Source: Pectobacterium cacticida
GTDB taxonomy: Bacteria; Pseudomonadota; Gammaproteobacteria; Enterobacterales; Enterobacteriaceae
Length of the DNA: 64,000 nt
NCBI RefSeq assembly: GCF_036885195.1
Contig: NZ_CP133656.1
Span: forward strand, 1,736,001 to 1,800,000
Direction: 5' to 3'
A program made the position numbers and the translations under genes. Below the pieces are notes generated by a model, which worked only from the letters and a program-made list of their open reading frames with translations, did not search any database and had not been told where the DNA came from. This document shows positions 54,346 to 62,601 of this stretch, one piece after another; the first letter of the stretch is position 1, and each line of letters opens with the position of its first letter.

Positions 54346-55965
54346 ATGCGTAAAAAATTCCCTATAAAGAGAATGACATTATTAATAGCGACGGCATTTT
54401 TATCTTGCGATGCGATGGCGGCAACATTGACCATCGAGGAACGAGTGGCTTTATTGGAGAAAGCATTGGCGGAGAATAAAGCCGAATTACAATCCACTAA
54501 AAATGAATTGAAGCAATATAAGATGATAGTGGAGAATCGCCCCAAAACGCCAATAGCGCGTCAAAAGGCATTAACAGGTAAAGAGAGTATTACCGTCGAG
54601 TCGTCGCCGACCACTAACGCCGTCGTTGCCGGTGGGCAACATAATACCGTGAATGAGGTACCGCAGCAGCAAACGTTAACGTTGGATGCGCTGTCTAAAT
54701 ACGTTAAAGATGATATCGGTTTCACCTATTCAGGCTACTTAAGATCGGGATGGGCGACCGGGTCAACAGGGTCGCCTAAATCCTATGCCATTGGATCACT
54801 GGGGCGCTTTGGCAATGAACATACCGGGTGGTTTGATCTATTCCTTAAACAACGCGTTTATAACAATGATGGGAAAACGGCTCAGGCCATCATTAAATTG
54901 GACGGCAATGTCGGGCAGTCTTATAGCGCCGGTTGGTTTGGCGACGATAGCGCCAATGAAAATAAATTGCAATTTTCTGATATTTATTTGACAACAAAGG
55001 GTTTTTTGCCTTTTGCGCCGGAAGCCGATTTCTGGGTTGGAAAACATGCGCTCCCCGTGTATGAAATCCAAATGTTGGATTGGAAAAGTATCCGTACTGA
55101 TTCAGGGGCCGGGGTTGGGATTGAAAATCTGGCGGCGGGGGTCGGTAAACTTGACCTTTCGCTTACCCGGGAAGACCTTGATGTCTATTCAAGAGATTTG
55201 CTCGCTAAAACGCAGATGAATACGAACTCTATCGACCTGCGTTATAAGGGGATTCCTTTGTGGCAGGGCGCAACGTTATCGCTGATGGGAAAATACGCCA
55301 TCGCAAACAAGACCGATACGCAGAAAGATAATGAAAAAAATAATACCTATTTTCAATTAAAAGATGCCTGGATGTCAGCGGCGATATTACGCCAAGATTT
55401 GAATCATGGCGGGTTTAATGAATTTACCGTGCAGGCGGCAAATAATTCGTTTGCCAGTAGTTTTTCCCGCTACTCCGGCGCGAGTCCATTTATGGGTTAT
55501 AATGGTTATTACTATGGCGATCATACCAATGGCACCGCGATAAGAGTCATTTCGCAAGGTGAAATGTACTTGGGTGACCGCATTATTGTCGGTAATGCAT
55601 TAGTGTACTCAAAGGGTAATGATATTTATAGTTATGAAACGGGGCCCAACAGTGATTATGAAAGTGTGCGCACGGTGATTCGCCCTGCGTATATTTGGGA
55701 CCATTACAATCAAACGGGGGTTGAGTTAGGGTGGTTTACGCAAAACAATAAAAATAAATCAGGCGTGAATTATAAAGAGACAGCCTATAAAACGACGCTT
55801 TATCATGCATTAAAAGTTGATACCAGCTTGTTTAATTCCCGCCCGGAAATTCGCTTTTATGGTACTTATCTCAAAATACTTGACAACGAGATATCAAAAT
55901 TCACCTTCCCAGATAGTAAAAAGGACCAATTCACGCTTGGTGTTCAAGCCGAAGTCTGGTGGTAA
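54346..55965 (+). CDS. bglH: LamB/ScrY-type maltoporin-like outer-membrane porin (BglH)
   Basis: 539 residues, close to E. coli BglH (538). Signal peptide ending AMA, a short coiled coil (about 30-65, ALLEKALAENKAELQSTKNE) as in ScrY, then an 18-strand porin domain starting GFTYSGYLRSGWATG and ending in the terminal aromatic VWW. It should admit beta-glucosides through the outer membrane. 166 bases after arbB and probably in the same regulon. Confidence 0.85.
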   Translation: MRKKFPIKRMTLLIATAFLSCDAMAATLTIEERVALLEKALAENKAELQSTKNELKQYKMIVENRPKTPIARQKALTGKESITVESSPTTNAVVAGGQHNTVNEVPQQQTLTLDALSKYVKDDIGFTYSGYLRSGWATGSTGSPKSYAIGSLGRFGNEHTGWFDLFLKQRVYNNDGKTAQAIIKLDGNVGQSYSAGWFGDDSANENKLQFSDIYLTTKGFLPFAPEADFWVGKHALPVYEIQMLDWKSIRTDSGAGVGIENLAAGVGKLDLSLTREDLDVYSRDLLAKTQMNTNSIDLRYKGIPLWQGATLSLMGKYAIANKTDTQKDNEKNNTYFQLKDAWMSAAILRQDLNHGGFNEFTVQAANNSFASSFSRYSGASPFMGYNGYYYGDHTNGTAIRVISQGEMYLGDRIIVGNALVYSKGNDIYSYETGPNSDYESVRTVIRPAYIWDHYNQTGVELGWFTQNNKNKSGVNYKETAYKTTLYHALKVDTSLFNSRPEIRFYGTYLKILDNEISKFTFPDSKKDQFTLGVQAEVWW

Positions 55966-56036
55966 AGCTTATTTTAAGCATTATTATTTTGAGTAAAGCT
56001 TTCTGATAGTTATCATGCATAACAAAAGGAACAACA

Positions 56037-57215
56037 ATGAAGATATCCCCTCTAACATACCTTATTGCGGCTATGGCGTTGAGTTCATCCGTGAATAGCT
56101 CACCTTTGCCCGCAGATTTCCCTATTATGCCTGCGGCGACAATTCCTGTGAGTCACTATGTCACGGGCGTTAACGCGGATAACAGTATCACTTTTCGCCT
56201 GTTTGCCCCTACGGCCAAACAGGTTAGTGTTTTTACTGGTTCGACACCCGAAAGCATCGTGTCCCATGCGATGAAGAAAGATGAATCTGGCACATGGTCG
56301 TTCAAAACGTCGGCGCTGGCACCGAACCTCTATGAATATTTTTTCAGCGTGGATGGTTTTCGTACTATTGATACCGGCACCGCGTTTACTAAACCACAGC
56401 GCCAGGTGAATACGAGTTTGATTCTGGTACCGGGTAGCATTCTGGATGTACGTCAGGTGCCGCATGGTGAGCTAAGAATGGTGACCTATCATTCCAATAG
56501 CTTGAAATCAGAACGACAGATGTATGTCTGGACGCCGCCGGGCTATAGCGCATCGTCAAAACCGCTGCCGGTACTCTACTTCTATCATGGCTTCGGCGAT
56601 ACGGGAGCATCGGCCGTGGTGCAAGGGCGGATACCACAAATGATGGATAACCTGCTGGCGGAGAAAAAGATTGAGCCAATGCTGGTTGTCATTCCGGATA
56701 CGGAAACGGATGTTCCCGGCATCATCCCGGAAGACTATCCACCGCAGGAGCGGCGCAAGGTGTTCTACCCGCGTAACGCACTGGCAGCGGATAGGGAATT
56801 GATCCATGACATTATTCCCGAAATCGGCAAACGTTTTAACGTGCGTCGGGACGCGAACGGCAGAGCATTGGCTGGTCTTTCTCAGGGGGGTTATCAGGCG
56901 CTGGTCTCCGGCCTGAGTCACTTGGATCATTTTGGTTGGCTGGCAACATTTAGCGGTGTAACTACCGAAACAGTGCCCAATGAGGCCGTTGCCGCACAGC
57001 TTAACCGCCCTGAGCAGATTAACCAGCAACTGAATAACTTTACGGTTGTGATTGGTGAAACCGATAATATTACCGGTAAGGATATTGCGGGGTTGAAAAC
57101 CACGCTGGAGCAGAAAAATATTCGGTTTGACTATCGCCATTATCCGAATCTCGGTCATGAGATGGATGTCTGGCGGCCGGCTTACGCCGAATTTGTTCAA
57201 AAGCTTTTTAAATAG
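56037..57215 (+). CDS. Secreted CE1-type esterase with N-terminal E-set domain
   Basis: 392 residues. Signal peptide ending near VNS-S, an E-set/CBM48-like domain (about 35-125, NSITFRLFAPTAKQVSVF), then an alpha/beta hydrolase with oxyanion YFYHGFGDTG, nucleophile GLSQGGYQA, and His in NLGHEMDVW. This layout is that of feruloyl or acetyl esterases and of the Fes-like family. Soft-rot bacteria use such enzymes to release ferulate from plant cell wall; that is the inferred role. Next to the arb operon, 71 bases after the porin. Confidence 0.75.
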   Translation: MKISPLTYLIAAMALSSSVNSSPLPADFPIMPAATIPVSHYVTGVNADNSITFRLFAPTAKQVSVFTGSTPESIVSHAMKKDESGTWSFKTSALAPNLYEYFFSVDGFRTIDTGTAFTKPQRQVNTSLILVPGSILDVRQVPHGELRMVTYHSNSLKSERQMYVWTPPGYSASSKPLPVLYFYHGFGDTGASAVVQGRIPQMMDNLLAEKKIEPMLVVIPDTETDVPGIIPEDYPPQERRKVFYPRNALAADRELIHDIIPEIGKRFNVRRDANGRALAGLSQGGYQALVSGLSHLDHFGWLATFSGVTTETVPNEAVAAQLNRPEQINQQLNNFTVVIGETDNITGKDIAGLKTTLEQKNIRFDYRHYPNLGHEMDVWRPAYAEFVQKLFK

Positions 57216-57374
57216 TTCGTCGTACTATGGGCTGAGCCATCGCATGTCCGATTCACGCGGGAGGCTTTTTACGCCAAGTTGGTGCTGGCCTATGGAAAAA
57301 AGCACTAAATAGCGATCCGTGTCGACTTAACTAAAGACCCGAGATAAACCCAGTTTCTTATCATTAACTAAGAA

Positions 57375-57410
57375 CCGATACGCTTGCACGTTTGCTGGCA
57401 AGCGTATCGG
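57375..57410 (-). terminator. Hairpin ending the RiPP-like operon
   Basis: Thirteen-base perfect stem CCGATACGCTTGC / GCAAGCGTATCGG with a ten-base loop, 40 bases past the S53 stop; a short TTCTTAG follows on the minus strand. It separates the operon from the convergent esterase gene. Confidence 0.6.
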
Positions 57411-57450
57411 ATTGTCAGCAGAGGGCTGTTTACTGCGGTGTTCGGGATCG

Positions 57451-59085
57451 TTATTCCCAGTAACCCTCTGTTTGTTTTATTATATTCAATAAATTGACGC
57501 CATTTGGCGACCCTAATCCAGTACAGGGATCCCAGCCAAGTGCTGCTGGTAGTCCGTTGGTGCCGGGGATGTTACTGCTAAAGGCGTTTGACCCTATAAG
57601 CTGGTACAAAAAGCTGTTGATATTGCCAACGCGGTATGAGAGTGCCGAATTCAAGCGAGCAATCAGACCAGCAATAATCGGGGTCGCGGCGCTTGTCCCT
57701 GCGGCGGGAAACGGTTTGCCATTGAAGATCATCGTTGTGTAGTTACGCCCGCTGGCATTCACCGACAGGTCGGGTGTCGCGCAGGCGTTTTTTGTATACA
57801 TGGGATATTGGCGGAAGTAGTTTGATAACGCGTTGTGCTGGTATGCCGGTGCAGGTGACATGACGCTGAATCCTCCTCCGGAAGCATTGGTATTTTCATG
57901 CCAAACCTGTTCATTTCCATTACGAAACAGATCGGTGCCGCCGCAGGCAATCACGGAATCATAGGCCGCGGGAAGATTGACCCCTACTACTTTATTATTG
58001 GAGCCAACTTGATAAACACCATAATCTCCCGATGCGGCGAGAACCGTAATACCACGTAGGCTAAGTTGCTGAAGCAGCATCGCCGACTGTACTTTTTCTG
58101 CCTGAGAAACATTGCTTTCACCGTTAGCCCAACTAGTGCTGATGACGCTCACCTTATTTTCTGTGTCATTCAATACAGCGCGGAATCCGTCTGGAAAGGA
58201 TTTGGCATAGTACACAACTATTTTGGCTTTGGGCACTATTCCCGCAACCATTTGTACATCCATGTTAATTTCTAAGTTGTTAATGAGTTTTGATTGAGGT
58301 GGTTGCCAGGGTTCGGTTCCTACAACCTGCACTTCAGGCTTTTCAAGCTGGAATAGGGTACAGAAAGTAGCGAAATCGCTGGGGTTAAAGGTTCCCCCAA
58401 GCGCAATGATCCCTACCGTTTGTCCTTCACCTTGATTATTGGGAAAGTGATATTGTGCCGTAAGTTCTTGCGGCGAATATCCCACTAATTGCTGCTGTTG
58501 CTCCTGGACACCGCCAAAATCAGTCAGATTTTTGGGTTTTTGGATAAAAAGCTTTACGGGGGAGTCGTCCTCCACCGTCGGCAGCATTTTTAAGCGTTTG
58601 GAAGGAACGTATCCAGCCTGTAAACCCATATTTAACCCGTCGATGCCGGTAACTCTTGCCCGTAAATCATCTGGCAGTTGGATAGGTCCATGATAGGCCA
58701 GAAATGGGTTGCCGTTCTCATCCTGATAAATATGGAAAGAAACGCTAAATAATTGAGAAAATTGCTTTATGGTGCCAGTGACTGTCACTTCAAGGGTGTC
58801 AGCGTTGCTGCTTACCGTTTTCACTCCAGCCTGCTTTGTAAACTCAATCACTCGCTGGATAGCATAGTCATTTGCCGTAGAGCGTTGTTTAAGGTCGGAA
58901 GCAGCTAGGTACTGGCGCTTTTTCGGATGAATACTACTGAGATCGATAGTAGACCTGAGCGTATTTTCATGAATATCTGGCGCGAGATGAAAGGTTAACG
59001 TCAGCTCAGCATTACTATCTGCATCTGACAGATAAACGGCGGTAGGAGGGAGCGTTTGAAAGAAATCATCGGTATAGCTATTCAT
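57451..59085 (-). CDS. Sedolisin (S53) serine-carboxyl peptidase
   Basis: 544 residues from the ATG at 59085 (GAGGA nine bases upstream; the longer frame to 59151 overlaps lanC without support). Pro-kumamolisin-type activation domain (about 20-160), then the catalytic domain with Glu272 and Asp276 in LEINMDVQ, oxyanion Asp354 in AASGDYG and Ser465 in AAGTSAATP; calcium-site DPCTGLGSPNG near the end. No signal peptide or membrane segment is visible. As last gene of the operon it is the best candidate to trim the modified repeat protein, but that is inference. Confidence 0.87.
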   Translation of the reverse strand: MNSYTDDFFQTLPPTAVYLSDADSNAELTLTFHLAPDIHENTLRSTIDLSSIHPKKRQYLAASDLKQRSTANDYAIQRVIEFTKQAGVKTVSSNADTLEVTVTGTIKQFSQLFSVSFHIYQDENGNPFLAYHGPIQLPDDLRARVTGIDGLNMGLQAGYVPSKRLKMLPTVEDDSPVKLFIQKPKNLTDFGGVQEQQQQLVGYSPQELTAQYHFPNNQGEGQTVGIIALGGTFNPSDFATFCTLFQLEKPEVQVVGTEPWQPPQSKLINNLEINMDVQMVAGIVPKAKIVVYYAKSFPDGFRAVLNDTENKVSVISTSWANGESNVSQAEKVQSAMLLQQLSLRGITVLAASGDYGVYQVGSNNKVVGVNLPAAYDSVIACGGTDLFRNGNEQVWHENTNASGGGFSVMSPAPAYQHNALSNYFRQYPMYTKNACATPDLSVNASGRNYTTMIFNGKPFPAAGTSAATPIIAGLIARLNSALSYRVGNINSFLYQLIGSNAFSSNIPGTNGLPAALGWDPCTGLGSPNGVNLLNIIKQTEGYWE

Positions 59086-59110
59086 CGTTTTCATTCCTCT
59101 ATGTGACGCG

Positions 59111-60352
59111 TTAATGGATGTGCAGCACGGTTTCCACTCTCTCGGGATCAAATAAACGCAGGTAATACAGCCCTGTTCCCGCTAGACCTAACATTAACCC
59201 TGGAGTTTCTTTACCGGGTTCGCCCACACCACTGGGGTCAAAAACGCCGCTTGGCCAGGGGGTTTGCGTTAGCTGATACGTTTGAATGCCTAGAGAGGCA
59301 ACTTGATGGGCTAATTCGGCAAAGTCCGCTCGCTGTAAGCAGGCCGCGCCCATGAGGAGAATTTCGCTATTGCCAGCACCACCGTGGCATAGGCTAAAAT
59401 TAATCTGTTCAGGGTGTGTGCTTAGCTGTTGCAGCAGTTGCTGAGATGTTGTCGTCAAGCCGACTAACGCTTCCTGCAATAATGTCGGTTCGTTCAATAA
59501 CTGCCAGGCACGTAGGCGAGAGAGTGCGACCCCAGGTGCGCCATGGCACCACATGGTATTAAACTGCGGTGTGCGATACATCGAACGTAAATCAGGCCAA
59601 TTTTGATGCTGAGGGTTGAAGTTTTCACGTTCATAGTTAAAAGCCTGAAGCCCGGCATTAAGGTAAATATCTCGGCGTGTTATCACTCCCAGCTCAATCA
59701 AGGCCAGCCCAAAACCGGCCGCGCCATGAGAATAGCCCGTTAAACCGCGTTCATTACCTGAGGTAACCCAAAAGTATGTGGTGGGTGTTTTTTTCGCTTT
59801 GCTTAATAAAAAATCGCCCAACCGTACAGCACATGCCAGCCAGCGATCATCGTCCTCAGCCTGATAGATTTTAAGTAGCGCCGGGATAGCTCCTGCGGCA
59901 CCACCAATAACATCAAGTTCATTATCAGGAATGGGCAGCGCATGGATGTGTTGCAGTAAATTAAGCCCCTGCGCTTTCCAGTCGGGCCGATCGAGGATTG
60001 TGCCAATTCGCCACATTGCCCACGCGACACCTAACTGTCCGGCATGCAGACTAAATACGTTAAGCTGGTGGGGTTGCTCCAACATATGCTGTATAGAGTT
60101 AATGGTTGAAGTAAGCGTTTCGAACAAAATAGGATCGGGTTTCTGTCGGTACAGTTCGGCCAAAAATAACGCAATACCGGAAAGGCCATTATACAGCGAG
60201 GCATCAAAGGTACGCGTGACGACCTGGAATTGACCATTAATGGCATCAACGATAGAACCTTGCCAATTACTCCGGTTGTCAAAACAGAAGCATTCCCGTT
60301 GGAGATGCTTGCCTATACTCTCCGCTGCATTCAGGTATTGCACATTTTTCAT
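59111..60352 (-). CDS. LanC-type lanthionine cyclase
   Basis: 413 residues. Seven GxxG-type helical repeats as in the LanC double barrel. Active-site His209 in GYSHGAAG and the zinc ligands Cys269 (MWCHGAPG), Cys322 and His323 (SLCHGGAGN) are all present. LanC proteins add Cys thiols to dehydroalanine or dehydrobutyrine to form (methyl)lanthionine rings. Starts with AAGGAG upstream and overlaps the previous stop in ATGA. Stand-alone, not fused to a dehydratase. Glutathione-adding LanC-like proteins are an alternative, less likely in this setting. Confidence 0.88.
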   Translation of the reverse strand: MKNVQYLNAAESIGKHLQRECFCFDNRSNWQGSIVDAINGQFQVVTRTFDASLYNGLSGIALFLAELYRQKPDPILFETLTSTINSIQHMLEQPHQLNVFSLHAGQLGVAWAMWRIGTILDRPDWKAQGLNLLQHIHALPIPDNELDVIGGAAGAIPALLKIYQAEDDDRWLACAVRLGDFLLSKAKKTPTTYFWVTSGNERGLTGYSHGAAGFGLALIELGVITRRDIYLNAGLQAFNYERENFNPQHQNWPDLRSMYRTPQFNTMWCHGAPGVALSRLRAWQLLNEPTLLQEALVGLTTTSQQLLQQLSTHPEQINFSLCHGGAGNSEILLMGAACLQRADFAELAHQVASLGIQTYQLTQTPWPSGVFDPSGVGEPGKETPGLMLGLAGTGLYYLRLFDPERVETVLHIH

Positions 60353-61425
60353 AATGCAGACTCCTTCTGTTTTTCACTAACATCCACGGGTAAACTCATC
60401 GTATTGGGGTTGAGATGCAGGCGGCCTATCGCGATGCCTTTGTTATTGAATTCGTCAACGATACAAGCCAGATTCATTTGGTCTGCTGTCAGAGAAGAAC
60501 CGTGTATCTGCTTTTTTTCATACGCGGTTAACAATCCTTTGGCGATGAGCTGGCAACGATGCATACCGAAACTCTGGCCATTCCCCGGATCTTCTGCGAA
60601 AGAAATGCCCTTGCTAATGGCTTGGGTAAATAGTGGGAGTGTGTCGAGCAGATATTTTTCTAACGTTGGAATATGGGGCTTTAATACCCGCAACGTATAG
60701 TCAAAATAGCGTTTTTCGAGGTACAGCACGGCACTATCTGCTCGATGATATAAATCGGGATGGTTCAGGCATTTAAAATTAAATGCAATATGATGAGCAT
60801 TTAATACTTCAGTAATCATGGCGACAAGTGACGCAGCACCTTCCGGCATTATATTCCAGTAGATTCGGACCTGTGGCGCATCGTGTTCCATATAGTGGTT
60901 GCTATGAACATAATAAAAAACCTGCTGAATATGGCGATTTTCTTTTTGTCGAAGAAAGTGAATGTATTGATTAATGACTAATGGCGCGTTGGGGGTGGCG
61001 GGAATAAAGCTATTTGGATAGGCCTGCCGTAGTTTACCGTTCTTTTCTGTCCATACACCTTGGGCATCAACATGATAAATTCTCCAGTTTTGATCGGGAG
61101 TCTCCTGAGAGGCGTTGGCCGAACTTAATGTCTGCATGAAAATTTCACGTTCATTACATGTAGGCAAATTTAGTAATTTCTTATCATCTGGAATGCCACA
61201 GTAGATCTTTGTATAAAGCGCCACGCTAAGCTGCGATTCCAGTAATTGTTTTCGCTGTTGTACATCATGGGTATGGTTATGCCCAAACAGATTTAACGGA
61301 CCGCTATATTCGCTCCAGGCATAGTTGTGGAACACCGTATGAGCCTTCCCGTCAATCTGATAACTGTCTGTACCGGTTACGTGGACACGTTCCGAGAGTT
61401 GTTTTAGCTGTTGTTCAAAGTTCAT
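60349..61425 (-). CDS. HopA1-family protein, candidate phospho-Ser/Thr lyase
   Basis: 358 residues. The central part RIYWNIMPEGAASLV (about 187-201), NFKCLNHPD and RADSAVLYLEKRY (about 216-240) resemble the HopA1 type III effector family. In class V lanthipeptide pathways a HopA1-like protein removes phosphate from phospho-Ser/Thr to give dehydro-residues. Between kinase and lanC, overlapping the kinase by 11 bases and lanC by four, it fits that step. No secretion signal seen. The family call is from memory of motifs. Confidence 0.72.
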   Translation of the reverse strand: MNFEQQLKQLSERVHVTGTDSYQIDGKAHTVFHNYAWSEYSGPLNLFGHNHTHDVQQRKQLLESQLSVALYTKIYCGIPDDKKLLNLPTCNEREIFMQTLSSANASQETPDQNWRIYHVDAQGVWTEKNGKLRQAYPNSFIPATPNAPLVINQYIHFLRQKENRHIQQVFYYVHSNHYMEHDAPQVRIYWNIMPEGAASLVAMITEVLNAHHIAFNFKCLNHPDLYHRADSAVLYLEKRYFDYTLRVLKPHIPTLEKYLLDTLPLFTQAISKGISFAEDPGNGQSFGMHRCQLIAKGLLTAYEKKQIHGSSLTADQMNLACIVDEFNNKGIAIGRLHLNPNTMSLPVDVSEKQKESAL

Positions 61426-62536
61426 GGGTGAGTGCTCCCAGAATCTGAGTGGCCCACGCTTGGGGGGAGGCGATCATTTGTATCACCATCTGTACAATGC
61501 GATTACTTGGGAGCTGTAATTCCGTTTTCGTAATATTGGACTCAAATGCGGTTTGCAGCATTCTGGCGGCGGTGTAGTGAATGAGTTTCCTCCTGTTTTC
61601 CGGACTGTTAAGCGCAGAATCAGGATTGACGGTGTCGCGTGCCTTGCAGTAGCTAAGCCAAAAGAATTGGCAGGCAGACAACGTATATTCCCAGGTTAAA
61701 AACTCCATGCCGGGTTGAGGCTGGTTTTGCAGCATTGGGTTAGGGTTTTGTGAGAAGACCCACAGCGTTAAAAAGCTCTGCAAAAGGCCAGCAACATCCC
61801 ACATCGGATCGCCAATATCTGCGATTTCCCAATCGATCAATTTTAAGGTGCAGGGGCTTTTGGCATCGACGCGAATAAAATTGATCAATTTAATATCACC
61901 ATGAATCAGGATATTTCCTGACCAGAAGTAGCGTAGTTCTTCCAGAAGTTGTGGAATATTCGGCTGTTGACGAATAAGCGCATCGATGGGGCCGAGGTGC
62001 TGTTGAGAGTTCTTTATTTGGGGATTATCTCTGTCGCCAAATAGCATAATCCACGGGGGCTGTCGATTGAAAAAATTCAGACCGGGATTTCTTTCTATTT
62101 CTTCGCTGAGATCTTTATGCAAAGTAGCCAGAATGATGGCCATCTGTGACAGTTCTTCCTGATCGATGGATTTTCTTTGCGTAATAAACTCATGAAGGCT
62201 CGTCGCTCCGGGGAAAAATTCGGTGACAAAAACATGATTACCTAATTCATAGCCATAATAGTTCGGAATAAAAGAACGCATTTTTGGCAAAATATCGGTT
62301 TGTTGGATCAGGCAATGCACGGTTGCATCTTTCTGCATTAAATAGGCATTTTGTTGATCCGAAGACAAAAGCTGCTTAACAAACAATCCAGTCGGATTAT
62401 TATCTAAAAAAACCTGGAAAATACTATTCCTGCTTTGGCGCTGAACGACTTTATAGTGGCCACCGACCAAATATTCAGGATGTAAAAAACCATTATCGGC
62501 GAGAAAATGAGCGAGATTGTGTAGCGTTAAGCGCAT
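61415..62536 (-). CDS. APH-fold kinase, candidate precursor Ser/Thr kinase
   Basis: 373 residues. Aminoglycoside-phosphotransferase fold: Lys54 in LFVKQLL, catalytic loop IHGDIKLINF (Asp214, Asn219) and metal-binding DWE at 235-237. AGGAGG stands before the ATG. In class V lanthipeptide pathways a protein of this fold phosphorylates Ser/Thr of the precursor. Here it directly follows the repeat protein. An ordinary antibiotic or sugar kinase is the alternative, but its place with HopA1-like and LanC genes argues against it. Confidence 0.8.
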   Translation of the reverse strand: MRLTLHNLAHFLADNGFLHPEYLVGGHYKVVQRQSRNSIFQVFLDNNPTGLFVKQLLSSDQQNAYLMQKDATVHCLIQQTDILPKMRSFIPNYYGYELGNHVFVTEFFPGATSLHEFITQRKSIDQEELSQMAIILATLHKDLSEEIERNPGLNFFNRQPPWIMLFGDRDNPQIKNSQQHLGPIDALIRQQPNIPQLLEELRYFWSGNILIHGDIKLINFIRVDAKSPCTLKLIDWEIADIGDPMWDVAGLLQSFLTLWVFSQNPNPMLQNQPQPGMEFLTWEYTLSACQFFWLSYCKARDTVNPDSALNSPENRRKLIHYTAARMLQTAFESNITKTELQLPSNRIVQMVIQMIASPQAWATQILGALTHEL

Positions 62537-62559
62537 GATGGCCTCCTTTCAGGGGTAAA

Positions 62560-62585
62560 ATCACCGGCGATAATTCACCGGTGAT
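62560..62585 (-). terminator. Weak terminator or attenuator between repeat protein and kinase genes
   Basis: Eight-base perfect stem ATCACCGG / CCGGTGAT with a ten-base loop followed by a short T-run on the minus strand, in the 65-base gap. Such partial terminators keep precursor transcript above enzyme transcript in RiPP operons. Confidence 0.55.
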
Positions 62586-62601
62586 GAGGGCTCAGCCAGA
62601 A

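Noticed and set aside
57216..57374. Possible transposon remnant between the esterase and the S53 gene
   Set aside because: I could find no terminal inverted repeats, target duplication or transposase similarity.
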